A DNA stretch of 32,500 nt, from the NCBI GenBank assembly GCA_963575745.1, contig CAUYUJ010016692.1, forward strand, positions 42,501-75,000, given 5' to 3'. How positions within the stretch are numbered: the stretch's first letter is position 1; each line of letters opens with the position of its first letter. The notes under the pieces were generated by a model. That model worked only from the letters and a program-made list of their open reading frames with translations. It did no database searches and was not told the origin of the DNA. This DNA is from Prorocentrum cordatum (Eukaryota > Sar > Dinophyceae > Prorocentrales > Prorocentraceae). Shown piece by piece: positions 19,596-29,058 of the stretch. The translations under genes were made by a program, and so were the position numbers.

Positions 19596-20590
19596 ATGGC
19601 GGGCAAGAGCGCCATGGGCGGCGGCGGTGCAGGCGGTGGCGGCGGCGACGCTCCATGGCGCCAGGCACAGGACGCACCTGCGGGACCATGGGCAGGCTTC
19701 GCCGCCAAGGCGTGCGGTTTCCAGAACAAGTTCGCCACGAGGGCGGCCTGCCTCAAGTGCGGACGCGGCAAGGACAAACGCTACCCGCCGAGCAGGATCC
19801 CGTCGAGCAGCGGTCGCGAACGCAGTCGTCGCCTTGAGCGTGATGTTCCCGCTAAGCCCGTCGCTCCACTGTCGGAGGTGGCCAAGTGCCGCAGGGCGGT
19901 GCAGTCACTTCGACGCCTGCGCGACGATGACTCCTGCGAGCTCATGCGCATGGCCGTGGCCGAGCTCGCGCGAGCGGCGCAGCGGGAACGGGAATCCATG
20001 GCTCCCGAGAGCGTGCTGCGCAGTGCGTCCGACAGGCTGGCTTCACAGAAGGTGGAGCATGAGAAGCTGGCCCCGCAGATCAACAATACCCAGCAGCAGC
20101 TGGTGGACACCAGGGCCAATCACGAGGCTGTTGCCAAGGAGATCGCGATGCTCAACACGGAGGTTGCGAAGGCCAAGGCCGCCATTGCGAGCGAGGCCCC
20201 AGCTGGCGACCTTCAGGCCATGGCAGCAGCAGTGCAAAGGCTCCAGAACAGCATCTTGGCAGCCAAGCGGTCGGTGGAAAGGGTGTCAGTCGACGGGCCG
20301 GACAGCTGCTGCAGACTCTCGTGGCTAACATATAGCAGCTGGGCCCCGCCATGGGGCAGGCGACCGCGGGCGCTAGAAGGGGTTCGGCAAGGGCGGCGCT
20401 CTTCGCACCTTTGGCCACGCAGCGGGCGCACTCGGACCAGACCAACCACGGCAGGGAGCACCAGACGCAGCAGCCGCATCAGCAGGTACCCCTCCAGGTG
20501 CTCCAGCCAGCCCCAGCCCAGCCAACGCCGACATGGACGCCGACTGCCGCGCGACTTGGGGGGCGCCGTGATGATTGGAAGACGCGCGCC
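19596..20590 (+). pseudogene. LINE-1 ORF1: zinc-finger-like and coiled-coil RNA-binding protein
   Basis: From ATG 19596 the frame starts MAGKSAMGGGGAGGGGG. Residues from about 35 read KACGFQNKFATRAACLKCG, resembling a RanBP2-type finger (C-x3-N...C-x2-C) with one expected Cys missing. Then come a basic stretch (GRERSRRLERDVPAKP) and a long helical region (ELARAAQRERES, VEHEKLAPQINNTQQQLVD, AVAKEIAMLNTEVAKAKAAI) typical of a coiled coil. The frame changes near 20320-20350; a Gln/Pro-rich tail (HGREHQTQQPHQQVPLQV) continues in another frame. ORF1 proteins coat element RNA; no catalytic role is expected. ORF1 status comes from position ahead of EN. Confidence 0.65.
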
Positions 20591-20603
20591 AAGAGGCGCG
20601 CGC

Positions 20604-21140
20604 AGACACGGCGTGGGCGTGATTGCCTTCAATGGGTGTTGCTGGAGTTCGCTGCAGCAGTTTTTGTTAGAAGGTGTAGGGGGCGCTCAGGTCGTGTGCG
20701 CACAGGAGTTGAAGCTGGACGGTGAGGCGCTCGACAGAGCACCGAAATTGGCGGTGCAACGAGGCTGGCAACCGTTACTTTCCACGCGCAGGAGGCTGCG
20801 GACCAAGTTACCGTCAGCAGGGGTCGCACTCTTCGTCAAGGCGCATATTTCCGTCACCAAGCTCACTGGCTGCCAGGTCATGAACAAGTTTGACATCTCC
20901 CCAGCGTGGTCGCTGGCACCACGTCGTCGGCCTGGTCTGCATGGAGTCAGTGGGGTCGGCTAAGCCGAGCTTTTCATCTTCGGAGGCGGCTAGAACGCGC
21001 CCCCCCGCCGAGCTCGACGGCATCGGGCTCGCGGGCAACCACTGTCGCCCCCCAGCGGTGCGAGGGCATGCGCAGGGGCGCGAAGGGCCGCTACAGCGTG
21101 ATCGACTACTTCGTGGCGCCGGAGGACCTAATGCAGGCCT
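20604..21140 (+). pseudogene. LINE-1 AP-type endonuclease, centre lost
   Basis: The frame reads VIAFNGCCWSSLQQFLL, then VVCAQELKLDGEALDRA with the metal-binding Glu of the QE motif, then GWQPLLSTRRR and GVALFVKAHISV, until a stop at 20961. In another frame (about 21078-21131) GRYSVIDYFVAPEDLMQ supplies the late 'S.IDY' motif. The central GD-x-N motif expected between them is not visible, so part of the domain is deleted or badly shifted. The intact enzyme nicks target DNA to prime reverse transcription. 21141-22560 holds only shredded linker sequence such as ARQLSRTFHQKWSKDAL. Confidence 0.7.
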
Positions 21141-22569
21141 GCGAGCGGCCCCGCATCATCGAGAACTGGGCGCCTCGACCTCATCATGCTGTTCGGCTCG
21201 GCCTTTCGGCCCAGCCCGGGCGCCGAAAGCAGCTCGCGCGGGTGGCGCCTGGGGCTTTTCCGCGGGCGCACCCTGCCGCGACAGGCTGCCGCTTGCTCTG
21301 GGGCCCACCAGAAGATCGTGGATACTTAGAACGAATTCAGGATGGCGCCCAACGCGTGCATCCTGCGGACGGCCAGGGGGCCCAGTTCAGGATTGACAGC
21401 CTGCGTGGCGACATGCTCAGACTCGCGAAGCAGGGCCTCTTCCGCATTCGCCAGGTCGATGGGGCCCGCCAGGTACTGTGGCCGAGACAAGGGGCCGTGC
21501 TACGCACGGCGGCTAATCGGGGGGCCAAGGCGCGGCGGCCATCCTGCCGTGGGGGCCGAGCCTCGCTACTTGCGGCTCGTGGCGCTGGCCGCAAAGGACC
21601 TCCTCGCGCACGGTGGCGGGGGCCTCCGGCCCAGGGCAAAATGGGCGAGGCTTGGGCGAGCGCTGCGCCCGGGCCATCTGCAGGGCGTTCACGTTGACAT
21701 GGGCGATATCCTCATCAGCTGGGCATGGGGCGCGGTTCGCCAGGCTTGCGTCTGCCAAGGGGAGCTCTCGTGCTGGCCGACGCCAACGTGCTCGAGCAGC
21801 GCGCGGACTACCTCGAGGGCGTCGCAGCCAGGCAACTCTCCCGGACCTTTCATCAGAAGTGGTCCAAGGATGCCTTGGTCTTTGGCACATCGCCTTTATT
21901 CGCTATGACGAAGCCGATGGGCTGGGCGCATCAGCAAACAGACAGGTTCGGGATCATCGCGCCCCTCCCTTAAGCCATAGCAGATGCGCAGATGGATTGC
22001 TGGAGCATCTGGGAGGGCGTCTCGCTCGCTCCGCAGGCCACGGGGGGTGCGATCTCTGGCGCCGATGATTCGATCCCGACGAGGCCGCGCGCTATGACGA
22101 CAGGCGCACTCGCTGGTCCTGCGAAGGCTGCGAACCACCGGCGGGGGCGTCGCCTGGGAGACTCGGGCGGGAGATCCCTCTCTCCGCCCTCGCAGCCCCG
22201 GGCGGGGGGGCCTGCGGCGGGGTTGCGCTGGAGGACCAGCTGAAGCCGCCACGTGACCGAGACGTTTGGCGAGATGCGGCCACCGACTACTGCGACGCGC
22301 ACCAGGAGTTCGCCGTGGACCACCTGATTGATCAGGACAGCGAGACGGTCACCCTCCTGGCCCTCCTGCGCAGCCTCCCGCGGGACACCTCGGAGGCGCC
22401 CGAGGTGGTGGGCCTCGGGCGAGCGGCCTCGTGGAGGACGAGCGCGAGGGCCGGCGGCCTTTCGCCGAGGGCGTTCTCGCTGGTGTCGGACGACGCCCTC
22501 GCGCTGGTCGTCTGCGCGATGTGGGCAGCGGAGTCGTGGGCGCGATAGCCGACGGCGCTTCTGTCAGTC

Positions 22570-23520
22570 CATATCGCGTTGCTGGGCAAACCTGCAGGAG
22601 GTTTTAGGCCCATCGCACTATTGCCTGCGTCCGAAGGTGCGCGAGGGTGCGGGTCGTGCGCGTCAGGAGATGGGAGGTGCAGCACGCGCGCCCGCTCTTC
22701 GCCCTAGGCCGGGGCAAGTCCACCGCCCGCGCCGTGGTGCACGCCGTGGCGGCGGACAAGAAGGGCGGCCGAGTCATCGCGACAGCGCCAGTCGACATCA
22801 GCAAGTGCGTTGACAGGGTGGTCTGGATGAAGGTCATGCCAGGGGTGAGGCAGAACGAGCTTCCAGCGGCCATCCTTACCATGGTGATGAGCATGCACCA
22901 CGCGCCGCGTCGCCTGAGATGGGGCAGCATCGACTCCTACGCGGTGATGGTAGAGCAGGGCGTCTTGCTTGGCTGCGCGGTGGCCGTGTGCCTGCTCCAG
23001 CTTGTGATGGCCACGCCGTTGGAGGTGCTCGTGGCCTCCGCTTCGCGCGTGCGCAGGTCCATCGGTGCATGCGCTGACGATGCGACGGTGCAGTTGATCG
23101 AGCACGTCGGCGCGATCGTTACCTTGGCAGCCGCCCTGCTCAACAGGCTCGCGGTCGTGCTACTGCCGGCCCTCCAGCTGCCCATCGCGAGGGGGAGCGC
23201 GAAGGTGCTGAGCGCGGACGATAGCGCGGCCGAGCAGGTCGTGGCACTGACGCGAGAGCACGGCTTCAAGGTGGCGGCGTTTTTGAATGCCCTAGGCGTG
23301 GGGACATCTGCAGGCAAGCCCATCTCTGTTGCCAGCCCTCGCGCTCGGATCTGCAAAGTCAAGAAGCGCATGCCGCGTTTTCGCAGGCTAAGTGTCGACG
23401 TCAAGCTGGCGCGCAAGGTCGGGGCGCCCAGCCTGGGTCCCGCCATGCAGCGCGGCCCGCAGGTTTCGAGTGCGCTTCCATCGGCGATCTCCTCCATGAC
23501 AGAGCTCGCAAAAACAGGTC
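22570..23520 (+). pseudogene. LINE-1 reverse transcriptase
   Basis: GKPAGGFRPIALLPAS (22582-22629) is the 'P..GG.RPI.L' block before the catalytic core. After a frameshift the frame from about 22641 carries motif A DISKCVDRVVW (Asp present), motif B GVLLGCAVAVCLLQL, and motif C GACADDATVQLI (Asp-Asp present). The thumb follows to about 23500. All three catalytic aspartates survive, although the domain cannot be made from one frame with its upstream block. The frame runs on, with one TAG (23715-23717), into the zinc-knuckle segment. Confidence 0.75.
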
Positions 23521-23741
23521 GGGTCGGGGCAGGGCCCCAGCGGCGACGTCAACCGGGCTGGCGACCCAGGTCGAGCCAGCGCCGCATCAGCTCCCAGTCG
23601 GGCCCATCTTCGCGTGGGCACAGCTGGTCATGGGTGGCATCGTCAGTCGGGGCACCCCGGCTAAAGCGCGGGATCGACAGGGTCGCCTCCGGAGGGGGGG
23701 TGACGGCCCCGTGGTAGCGCATCGCTGGGCCAGCTAGAATT

Positions 23742-24296
23742 GTGATCGCCTGTGTCAAGAAGCCCAACTGGAGATGCGCGGATCATGCGACCTGGACAAT
23801 GGGCACAGGCATGGAGCTTGACGTCGCGACCCTCGCGCCAACGTGGATCCGCAAGGGGGCTCGCATGGCATTTGTCGACGTGAAGTTGGAGCAGTGGTCA
23901 AGGAGAGCGGAGGTAGCACTGGGGGCCGTGCAGGCGCTGCGGGGTCCCCGCGGCTACTGGCCCGAGCCGCTGCGCATGGTGCTCAACGCGCCGCCGACTG
24001 CCAAGCTGCGGGGCCTAGGTGTCGGCGCAGCAGGCGAGCTGCGATCCGCGGCCATCGGAGGCCAGTGGTCGCAGCGGCGCCTTGCCAAGCACGGCTTCTC
24101 GGACATGGGTCATTGCCAACTGTGCGGTGAAGGATGGGGCGGCGCGCTTCATCAGAGGTTCTGGTATTGCCCCAGCAAGTGCGATGTCTGCGCTGAGGCT
24201 TTGGGCGCTGCCACCGTCGAGAAGGCCCAGAGGAACGACGCCCGCGCGGGTGCCGTCGCCCATCATGCAGGAACAGTGGCACTACTGCCGCCGTGA
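23742..24296 (+). pseudogene. LINE-1 ORF2 C-terminal segment with zinc knuckle
   Basis: The frame reads IACVKKPNWRC, then GQWSQRRLAKHGFSDMG and CQLCGEGWGGALHQRFWYC. The last is a C-x2-C...H...C knuckle of the kind found between RT and RNase H in non-LTR elements. It is in the same frame as the RT and separated from it by a single TAG. It ends at a frameshift where the RNase H begins in another frame. Confidence 0.7.
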
Positions 24297-24960
24297 GAAC
24301 GGCCTCATCTTCACGGAGGCTGTTTCCACGGACGGTTCGGGCCGTTCCCCGATCGGCTGGCCTGAAGCGAACAGGGCAGGCTGGGCGTTCGCGATCGTGC
24401 AGCGCTACCGATGCACAGGCCTTGCCGACGGGGCCTGACCTAGGCATGAGCAGTCGGTGCCGAGGGCAGGGCTGTTCGCCATCATCAAGGCACTGAGACA
24501 TGCTGTGCTGTCTGTGGATATCAAGACCGACTCCCCCAACGTTGTGCAGGCCACTCGCAAAGGCCTAGCTTGGTATTTGCATGTGTGCCGTGATCATTTA
24601 GATTTGTGGAGGCAGTTCTGGGACCTGGTGCAAGACCAAGGAGGGATCTCGCAGGACTTCAGCATCTCGTGGGTCAAGGCGCATCAGTCGGAGCTGAATC
24701 GGGCAGACAGGCTGGACAGAGTTGGCAGCGATTGGGCAGACATCGCGGCCAAGAACGGATTTCGATGCCACGATTTCCCCGTGGAGGCGATCGAGCAGCA
24801 CGCCACCTTGATGCACGAAGTTCGCCAGGTGGCAGCGTGGACTGCCAACTCTCGGGTCACGCAGGACGATGGCACCACCGACGGGATCGTGACCGTGGAC
24901 CGCAAGCCGAGACGCGTGGGAGGAGCTGCGCGCCTCGCAGGTGGCATGAAACAGCGAGTA
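24267..24960 (+). pseudogene. LINE-1 RNase H domain, one TGA inside
   Basis: One frame, broken only by TGA 24436-24438, carries FTEAVSTDGSG (first catalytic Asp), RAGLFAIIKALRHA, VDIKTDSPNVVQ (Asp) and ISWVKAHQSELNRADRL, then GSDWADIAAKNG with the last Asp. The conserved Glu expected at RAELFAI is Gly (RAGLFAI). The fold is a clear type I RNase H that would remove RNA from the RNA-DNA hybrid. The stop plus the missing Glu mark it inactive. The frame stays open to 25218 with declining quality. Confidence 0.8.
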
Positions 24961-24969
24961 CATCCTGAT

Positions 24970-26149
24970 ATTGCGTTTGGCGCAGTGCCGCACGCCCGAC
25001 CATGCGCAAACTGGGCTGGGAGCGTGCTCGATGCCACAGGTTTGCCAGGCCTTGAAACGGGTGGGAGGCGCATGTGTGCCGTGCCGGTGCAGTGCGCAGC
25101 CGTGCCGTGGCCGCGACGCTGCCCTGCCCCCCCCAAATCCTCGGTGCACGACCCAGGACCTGGCCCCAAGAGGACTCGACACCGCCTCGACGGGATACTC
25201 GAGCCAAGTAGCGCGTAGGATAATCAAGGGCAAGAGAGCCCCTCCAGATCCTGCTCCTCCCTGTTCGTCCTGTGGTGAGCCTCCCTCCTGGCTCCCTCCC
25301 TCGCCCTGCTTGATGAGTCCAGCGTTGCCCCAGTGTCTGCACTGACCCTGGCCAGGATCACGACAGCCAGGCGCAGGATCAGCCTGGCCTGGACCCCGCT
25401 TCTCCCAGCTCGTCCTCGGTGGAGCTCCCTTCCATGCCTGCCTCCCACCTTGCTGCGGCTTCGCCCGGTCTGACGGGAGAACTCGTGCGTCGGGCGCGGC
25501 CCCGGGCGGCTTTTGCGCCTGTCTTGAGGCCCCCCTCTTGGGCCTCCCGAGACCCTTCCGACCGCGGTGGAGGTTGGCTCGAAGAAGCGCCTGCGGATTC
25601 TTCCCCCTCCCGGCAGGTGCCACGCCGTTCCGCCCGGGGCCCCGCTGCCCCTCGCGGGCCCTGTTCCGTCGGAGAGCGCGAGAGGACGCCGCCGGTACGT
25701 TGCTGCGGGTGTGGTAGGGTGTGCACAGTGTGGAGCGTGCTCAGCCAGGGGACATCGGTCGCAGGTGTACAACTACTGCGACCCCGACCTTTTGGTAGGC
25801 GCCCCCCAGCGGAAATGGCGCACAGGTAATTTTTCCACCCCCAAAGGGGTCAAATGGGGGTCCGCCGAATCCTCTTCCCCGAATGCTCGAGGTGACAGAT
25901 GAGGCCGTGCATTGGATCGGCCTCGTATCCATGTCATAGTGTCTGTGCCAACTTGTTTGGCTTTATCGTTTGGCGCGTGGCCGTGTCGGACCTCGAGCGC
26001 TGCGTCGGCGATGTCGCACCTCCCTCGCCCGACGGCGCTAATTCGGCGCTGGCGTCGCCCACGTTATGTGACAGATTGTGCCAGTATCCTTGTCCCATCG
26101 GCTTGTCTCGTTCCCGTTTCCGATCTCGGCGCGTCTTCCCATGTGCTCG
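24970..26149. other. Stretch after LINE-1 without a firm gene
   Basis: The RNase H frame ends at 25218. 25220-25560 is Pro/Ser-rich in all frames. At about 25711-25830 a plus-strand frame reads GCAQCGACSARGHRSQVYNY, CDPDLLVGAPQRKWRTG, and ends at ACAG/GTAATT, a donor-like site; a Cys-rich exon is possible but unsupported by any known pattern. No repeat unit was identified. Confidence 0.35.
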
Positions 26150-26312
26150 CTCCTCCTCCTCTTCCTCCTCCTCCTCCTCCTGGACGACCTCGTCCTCCCC
26201 CTCGTGCTCCTCCTCCTCCTCCTCCTCCTTCTCCTTCTTCTCTTCCTCTTCCTCCTTCTCCTCCTCCTCCTCCTCCTCCTCCTCCTCCTCCTTGTCCTCC
26301 TCCTGGACGACC
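26150..26312. repeat. (TCC)n tract with duplicated TGGACGACCTCG
   Basis: Pyrimidine tract interrupted by two nearly identical segments, CTCCTGGACGACCTCG (about 26177 and 26300), showing that the tract was partly duplicated with its flank. The 26313-26566 region on the right has no supported gene. Confidence 0.85.
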
Positions 26313-26566
26313 TCGCCCTGCCCCTCGTCCGCCCCTCCCCCACTGGCCAGTGCCCGGAGCGTGGTGTAGCCAGTCGGCCAGGTGCGCAGTTGGATCTGCT
26401 CCCCGGATGGGGGCAGAGGGAGGTGGATGAAGGGAAGGAGCGAGAGGGGGATCGGTGGGAGGCGACGTGGTGGAGGAGTTGGGGGGTGGTGTGACGAGAG
26501 GGGGCCAGAGCGGAGGTGAGCGAGAAGTTTTCACCGTCCCCACGTTCGCAACGCCCCCCCTGGCCC

Positions 26567-26782
26567 TCGTATCGGGGGAGCGTAAGACCCGGGTTTGCCG
26601 GGACTCGGGTTCGCCATCGTTTTTTGACGACCGCGCCTCGGATTTTGACGAGGAGGAGTTTTGTGGGATGTCTGCAGCGGGAGGCCTCGTCAAAATGCAG
26701 GCTCGGCCTCGTCATTGTTTTGACGACCTCGTCGGGGATTTCCGAGTCCCCCGTACCCGGGTCTTACGTCTCCCCGATCGTA
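26567..26782. mobile_element. MITE with 5-bp target duplication and nested stem
   Basis: The element spans 26572-26777 (206 bp), flanked by TCGTA on both sides (26567-26571 and 26778-26782). It starts TCGGGG and ends CCCCGA; CGTAAGACCCGGGT near the left end is perfectly inverted as ACCCGGGTCTTACG near the right, and GGGACTCGG pairs further in. ATTTTGACGAGG and CCTCGTCAAAAT form an inner 12-bp inverted pair. Total TIR about 36 bp. Non-coding. It ends 12 bp before the acceptor of the RRM exon at 26795. Confidence 0.8.
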
Positions 26783-26794
26783 CTGTTCCTGCAG

Positions 26795-26905
26795 GCCTGC
26801 CTGGCGCACCAGCCGCACGAGGTCAACGGGTGCCACGTGGTCGTCGACGTGGCGGCGCCCCGCGGCGCCCCGCAGCAACAGCGCGGCATGATGCCCATGC
26901 AGCAG
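26795..26905 (+). CDS. RRM RNA-binding protein, exon with RRM end and Gln-rich tail
   Basis: After GTTCCTGCAG the frame reads ACLAHQPHEVNGCHVVVDVA, APRGAPQQQRGMMPMQQ. 'PHEVNG..VVV..AAPRG' is the loop, strand 4 and exit of an hnRNP/Musashi-like RRM, the piece missing from 17939-18108. Joining the two is in frame and gives a normal-length domain. The Gln/Met tail resembles the mini-exon at 40-81. The exon likely ends at CAGCAG/GCTCGA (GC donor at 26906), because (GGA)n follows at once. Later exons were not found. Confidence 0.65.
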
Positions 26906-26909
26906 GCTC

Positions 26910-27053
26910 GAGGAGGAGGAGGAGGAGGAGGAGGAGGAGGAGGAGGAGGAGAAGGAGGAGGAGGAGGAGGAGGAGGAAGAGGGCGGATATGAAGGAGGAG
27001 GAGGAGTTGGAGAAGGAGGAGGAGAAGGAGGAGAAGGAGGAGGAGGAGGAAGA
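26910..27053. repeat. (GGA)n purine tract
   Basis: GGA units with AAGGAG breaks; the frames give poly-Gly, Glu-rich or Arg-rich text. It lies immediately after the RRM exon. Confidence 0.95.
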
Positions 27054-27180
27054 ACCCCCCAATACTCATCACTCATCAACGATGTTGGAAGAAACCCTCC
27101 CTCCAAGCCCCCCCCTCGCCGGCCCTACAATGATTCATTTCCACAGAGGGAAGTGCCCCGTTGGGAGACAACCGTTCGAA

Positions 27181-27318
27181 GGTCCTGAAGCGTGTCAAAG
27201 CACCATTATCGGGACTCCAACGCCAAAATCCTGACTGTTGCGTCTGGGCGGTCCTGCATCGCGCCAGAACGCCATTCCTGGGACTCCAACACCGCGAATC
27301 AACGCATCTGCCGCGCCC
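27181..27318. repeat. ~69-bp tandem duplication
   Basis: GGTCCTG at 27181 and 27250, and CCATT then GGGACTCCAAC at 27203 and 27272, are each 69 bp apart. Two units, diverged; they lead into the ~84-bp array. Confidence 0.65.
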
Positions 27319-27377
27319 TGGCAATCTTGAGTCGTTCCACGACACCGTTTCTGATACGCTAGCATTATTGCACCACA

Positions 27378-27690
27378 TGTTAAAGACGAGTGTGCGCAAC
27401 GCTAAGGCGAGAGACATGTTTTGAAAAGGAACCGCCCTCAATCCGCCAAACGCGGGCACCGTTTCAAGACCAATGTGCGCGCCGACCTCAAGCCGTGAAG
27501 CTCTTGAAAGTGTTTAAGACGAGTGCATGCGGCGCTAAGGCGAGAGCCACATGTTGAAACCGGCCCGTCTTCAATCCGTGAAAATCTTGCGTTTTTGAAG
27601 CAGGATGTGCGCGGCGCTACGGCGAGAGCCATATTTCTAAAACGGCCTGCCCTCCATCTGCGAAGCTGTTGCCGTTGTTGATGCGTCAGG
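27378..27690 (+). repeat. ~84-bp degenerate tandem array, locus 2
   Basis: Units begin like TTAAAGACGAGTGTGCGCAA, then CGCTAAGGCGAGAG, then CATGTTTTGAAA or CATATTTCTAAA, then CCTCAATCCG-like text and CTCTTG. Starts fall near 27378, 27462 (short unit), 27513 and 27592. GTGCGCGGCGCTACGGCGAG in the last unit matches the core of the 16.5-kb array. No gene is supported here. Confidence 0.65.
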
Positions 27691-27894
27691 ACTATACATG
27701 GTGAGGAAGTCTCAGACGAACGCCTGCCTCTCCTTCCGACTGACCCCGGGGAGCGACAGGAGGAGTTATTCGAAAGGGAACGTGATGGAGGAGGTTGGTT
27801 CCCCAATCAGAGCTTGCCTCTGTAGGGGTCCTAGCGGATTCATATGGTTAGGTTAGATTTGTCGCCGATTTTCGCCGTACGCCCAGGTGCCTAG

Positions 27895-28108
27895 CTGCCC
27901 GGGGGTGCCCGGGTTCCCAGGTGCCCGGGTGCCTGGGCGTGCCCGGTGGTGCCCTGGTGCTTGGGGGTGCCCTATAGCCCTATAGCCCTATAGCTCAATA
28001 GCCCTACAGCCCTATAGCCTTATAGCCCCTATAGCCATATAGCCCAATAGCCCACATAGCGCTCACGAGCCCACATAGCCCTGTTGCCCTATAGTCCTAC
28101 AGCTCTAA
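27895..28108. repeat. Minisatellites: GTGCCCGGG then CCCTATAG octamers
   Basis: 27895-27970 is a degenerate array of 9-bp GTGCCCGGG-like units. 27971-28108 is an 8-bp array, consensus CCCTATAG, with variants such as CTCAATAG, CCTTATAG and CCCACATAG. Confidence 0.9.
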
Positions 28109-28112
28109 AAAG

Positions 28113-28275
28113 ATGATGATTGGGGTTTTCTCCGGTATCATGATGATGCTGATGATGATGATGAGGAGGAGGAGGAGGTGGAGGAGGAGGAGGAGGAGGA
28201 GGAGGACATGGGTGATAAGGATAATGAAGAGGAGGAGGAGGTGGAGGAGGAGGAGGAGGAGGAGGAGGGAAAAGG
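28113..28275. repeat. GAT microsatellite passing into GGA tract
   Basis: ATGATG units (28113-28160) change into GGA units with short breaks (GACATGGGTGATAAGG). Met-rich, Glu-rich and Arg-rich frames across it are artefacts. A further purine-rich stretch runs to about 28370. Confidence 0.9.
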
Positions 28276-28412
28276 AGGAGGAAACAGCGGAAACAGCGGA
28301 GACAGCGGGGAGGGAGGGCGACGGGAGATGGAGGAGGGGAGGGAGGGGGAGAGAGGAGGGCGGGGTTATTCGCGTTTTTCATTTGGTTTCGAGGATTTTG
28401 CAGGGGATGGGG

Positions 28413-28434
28413 TTCGTAGCCATTTTGGCTCAAG
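28413..28434 (+). other. Relict dinoflagellate spliced leader (DinoSL)
   Basis: CGTAGCCATTTTGGCTCAAG at 28415-28434 equals positions 3-22 of the 22-nt DinoSL, and T at 28413 fits the variable first base; only position 2 differs (T for C). It is followed by TCCG, not GT, so it is not the donor of an SL RNA gene. DinoSL is added to mRNA 5' ends by trans-splicing, so a genomic copy in front of coding sequence marks a retrotranscribed mRNA. TCCGTAGC at 28435-28442 repeats DinoSL positions 1-8, perhaps an older, decayed second copy. Confidence 0.9.
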
Positions 28435-28653
28435 TCCGTAGCGTGGCCCGAGCGTCAACAGCGGCCGAGAGCATTGTGGCACTGGGGGCGCCTCATTGGT
28501 GCACGCGGCCCCAAGAGTTTCCTGTCTCTGATAAGATATTCGGGGACCAACCCCCATCATTTCTGCGCACCCACAGTACGCAGATGGTTGTGCAGCGCTA
28601 TGCGCCATGGCACGATAAGTTCGTCTACAGTCCGTGGGTGTTGAGGGGTAAAG

Positions 28654-29058
28654 CCAAGGGATGACGACTTGTGGCTTGAGCACCACTCACTACCTAACCA
28701 GCGTGTTCGCTTCGCGGGCACGTCAGGGCGGTGGGGGAATGGCAAGGGGCGACCCATGGTGGAGTGCAGCGCCTGTGGCAAGAAGCTCTTCCAGCATCGC
28801 CTCAAGCTAGAGAATTGGACTTGCGAGTGTGGTTGTAAATTCAGTGATGTTGATCGTGTGCCTTCTTATTTTCCTCAGCGCGAAGGGGGGCCAGCAGTTA
28901 GCTCCAAAGCGTTCGCCAGAGGCTCATGTTCGGAAGTTGGTCTCCCTCCTGCCTGCCAAGGCTCAGGGCGCAGCTCAGGGGCTCCTTCAGGTTTTGGATG
29001 AGCCGGCCCCAAGCCACCCCTCCAGCCGGGGCAGGGTATGCAGCAAGCGTCGGCTTGA
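28654..29058 (+). pseudogene. LINE-2 ORF1 N-terminal part with zinc-ribbon-like motif
   Basis: The frame opens after a TGA at 28642 and reads RDDDLWLEHHSLPNQRVRFA, then VECSACGKKLFQHRLKLENW, TCECGCKFSD. Four or five cysteines in C-x2-C...C-x-C-x-C suggest zinc binding. Around 28880 the protein-like text moves to another frame (KGGQQLAPKRSPEAHVRKLV, then LLPAKAQGAAQGLLQVL), showing a frameshift, and near 29055 it moves back. The role as an RNA-binding ORF1 protein is inferred from position and from the coiled coil that follows. Confidence 0.55.

Larger units (their letters stand above)
19596..24970 (+). mobile_element. LINE-1: decayed non-LTR retrotransposon with RNase H
   Basis: ORF1 with a zinc-finger-like motif and coiled coil, then AP-type endonuclease, RT, a zinc knuckle and RNase H follow in the canonical order of non-LTR elements carrying RNase H. 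No intact ORF2 remains: EN, RT and RNase H lie in different frames with stops at 23715 (TAG) and 24436 (TGA). Outer limits are set by the recognised domains; no poly-A tail or target duplication was identified. It lies inside the proposed RRM-gene intron, in sense orientation. Clade is not assigned. Confidence 0.8.
18109..26794 (+). other. Proposed 8.7-kb GC-AG intron filled with elements
   Basis: The segment begins GCCTTC and ends TTCCTGCAG. CAGGCCT occurs at both junctions (18106-18112 and 26792-26798), so the exact cut is ambiguous within 7 bp. Joining after CAG gives VQ followed by ACLAHQPHEVNG in frame and completes the RRM at about 78 residues. It contains three inverted-repeat elements, a (TCC)n/(GGA)n fold-back and a decayed LINE. 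GC donors are frequent in dinoflagellates (established); use of this one is inference. The alternative is that 17939-18108 and 26795-26905 are separate relics. Confidence 0.5.

Noticed and set aside
27955-28108. CCCTATAG array as a CRISPR-like or regulatory repeat
   Set aside because: Units are contiguous octamers without spacers; a plain minisatellite in a eukaryotic genome.
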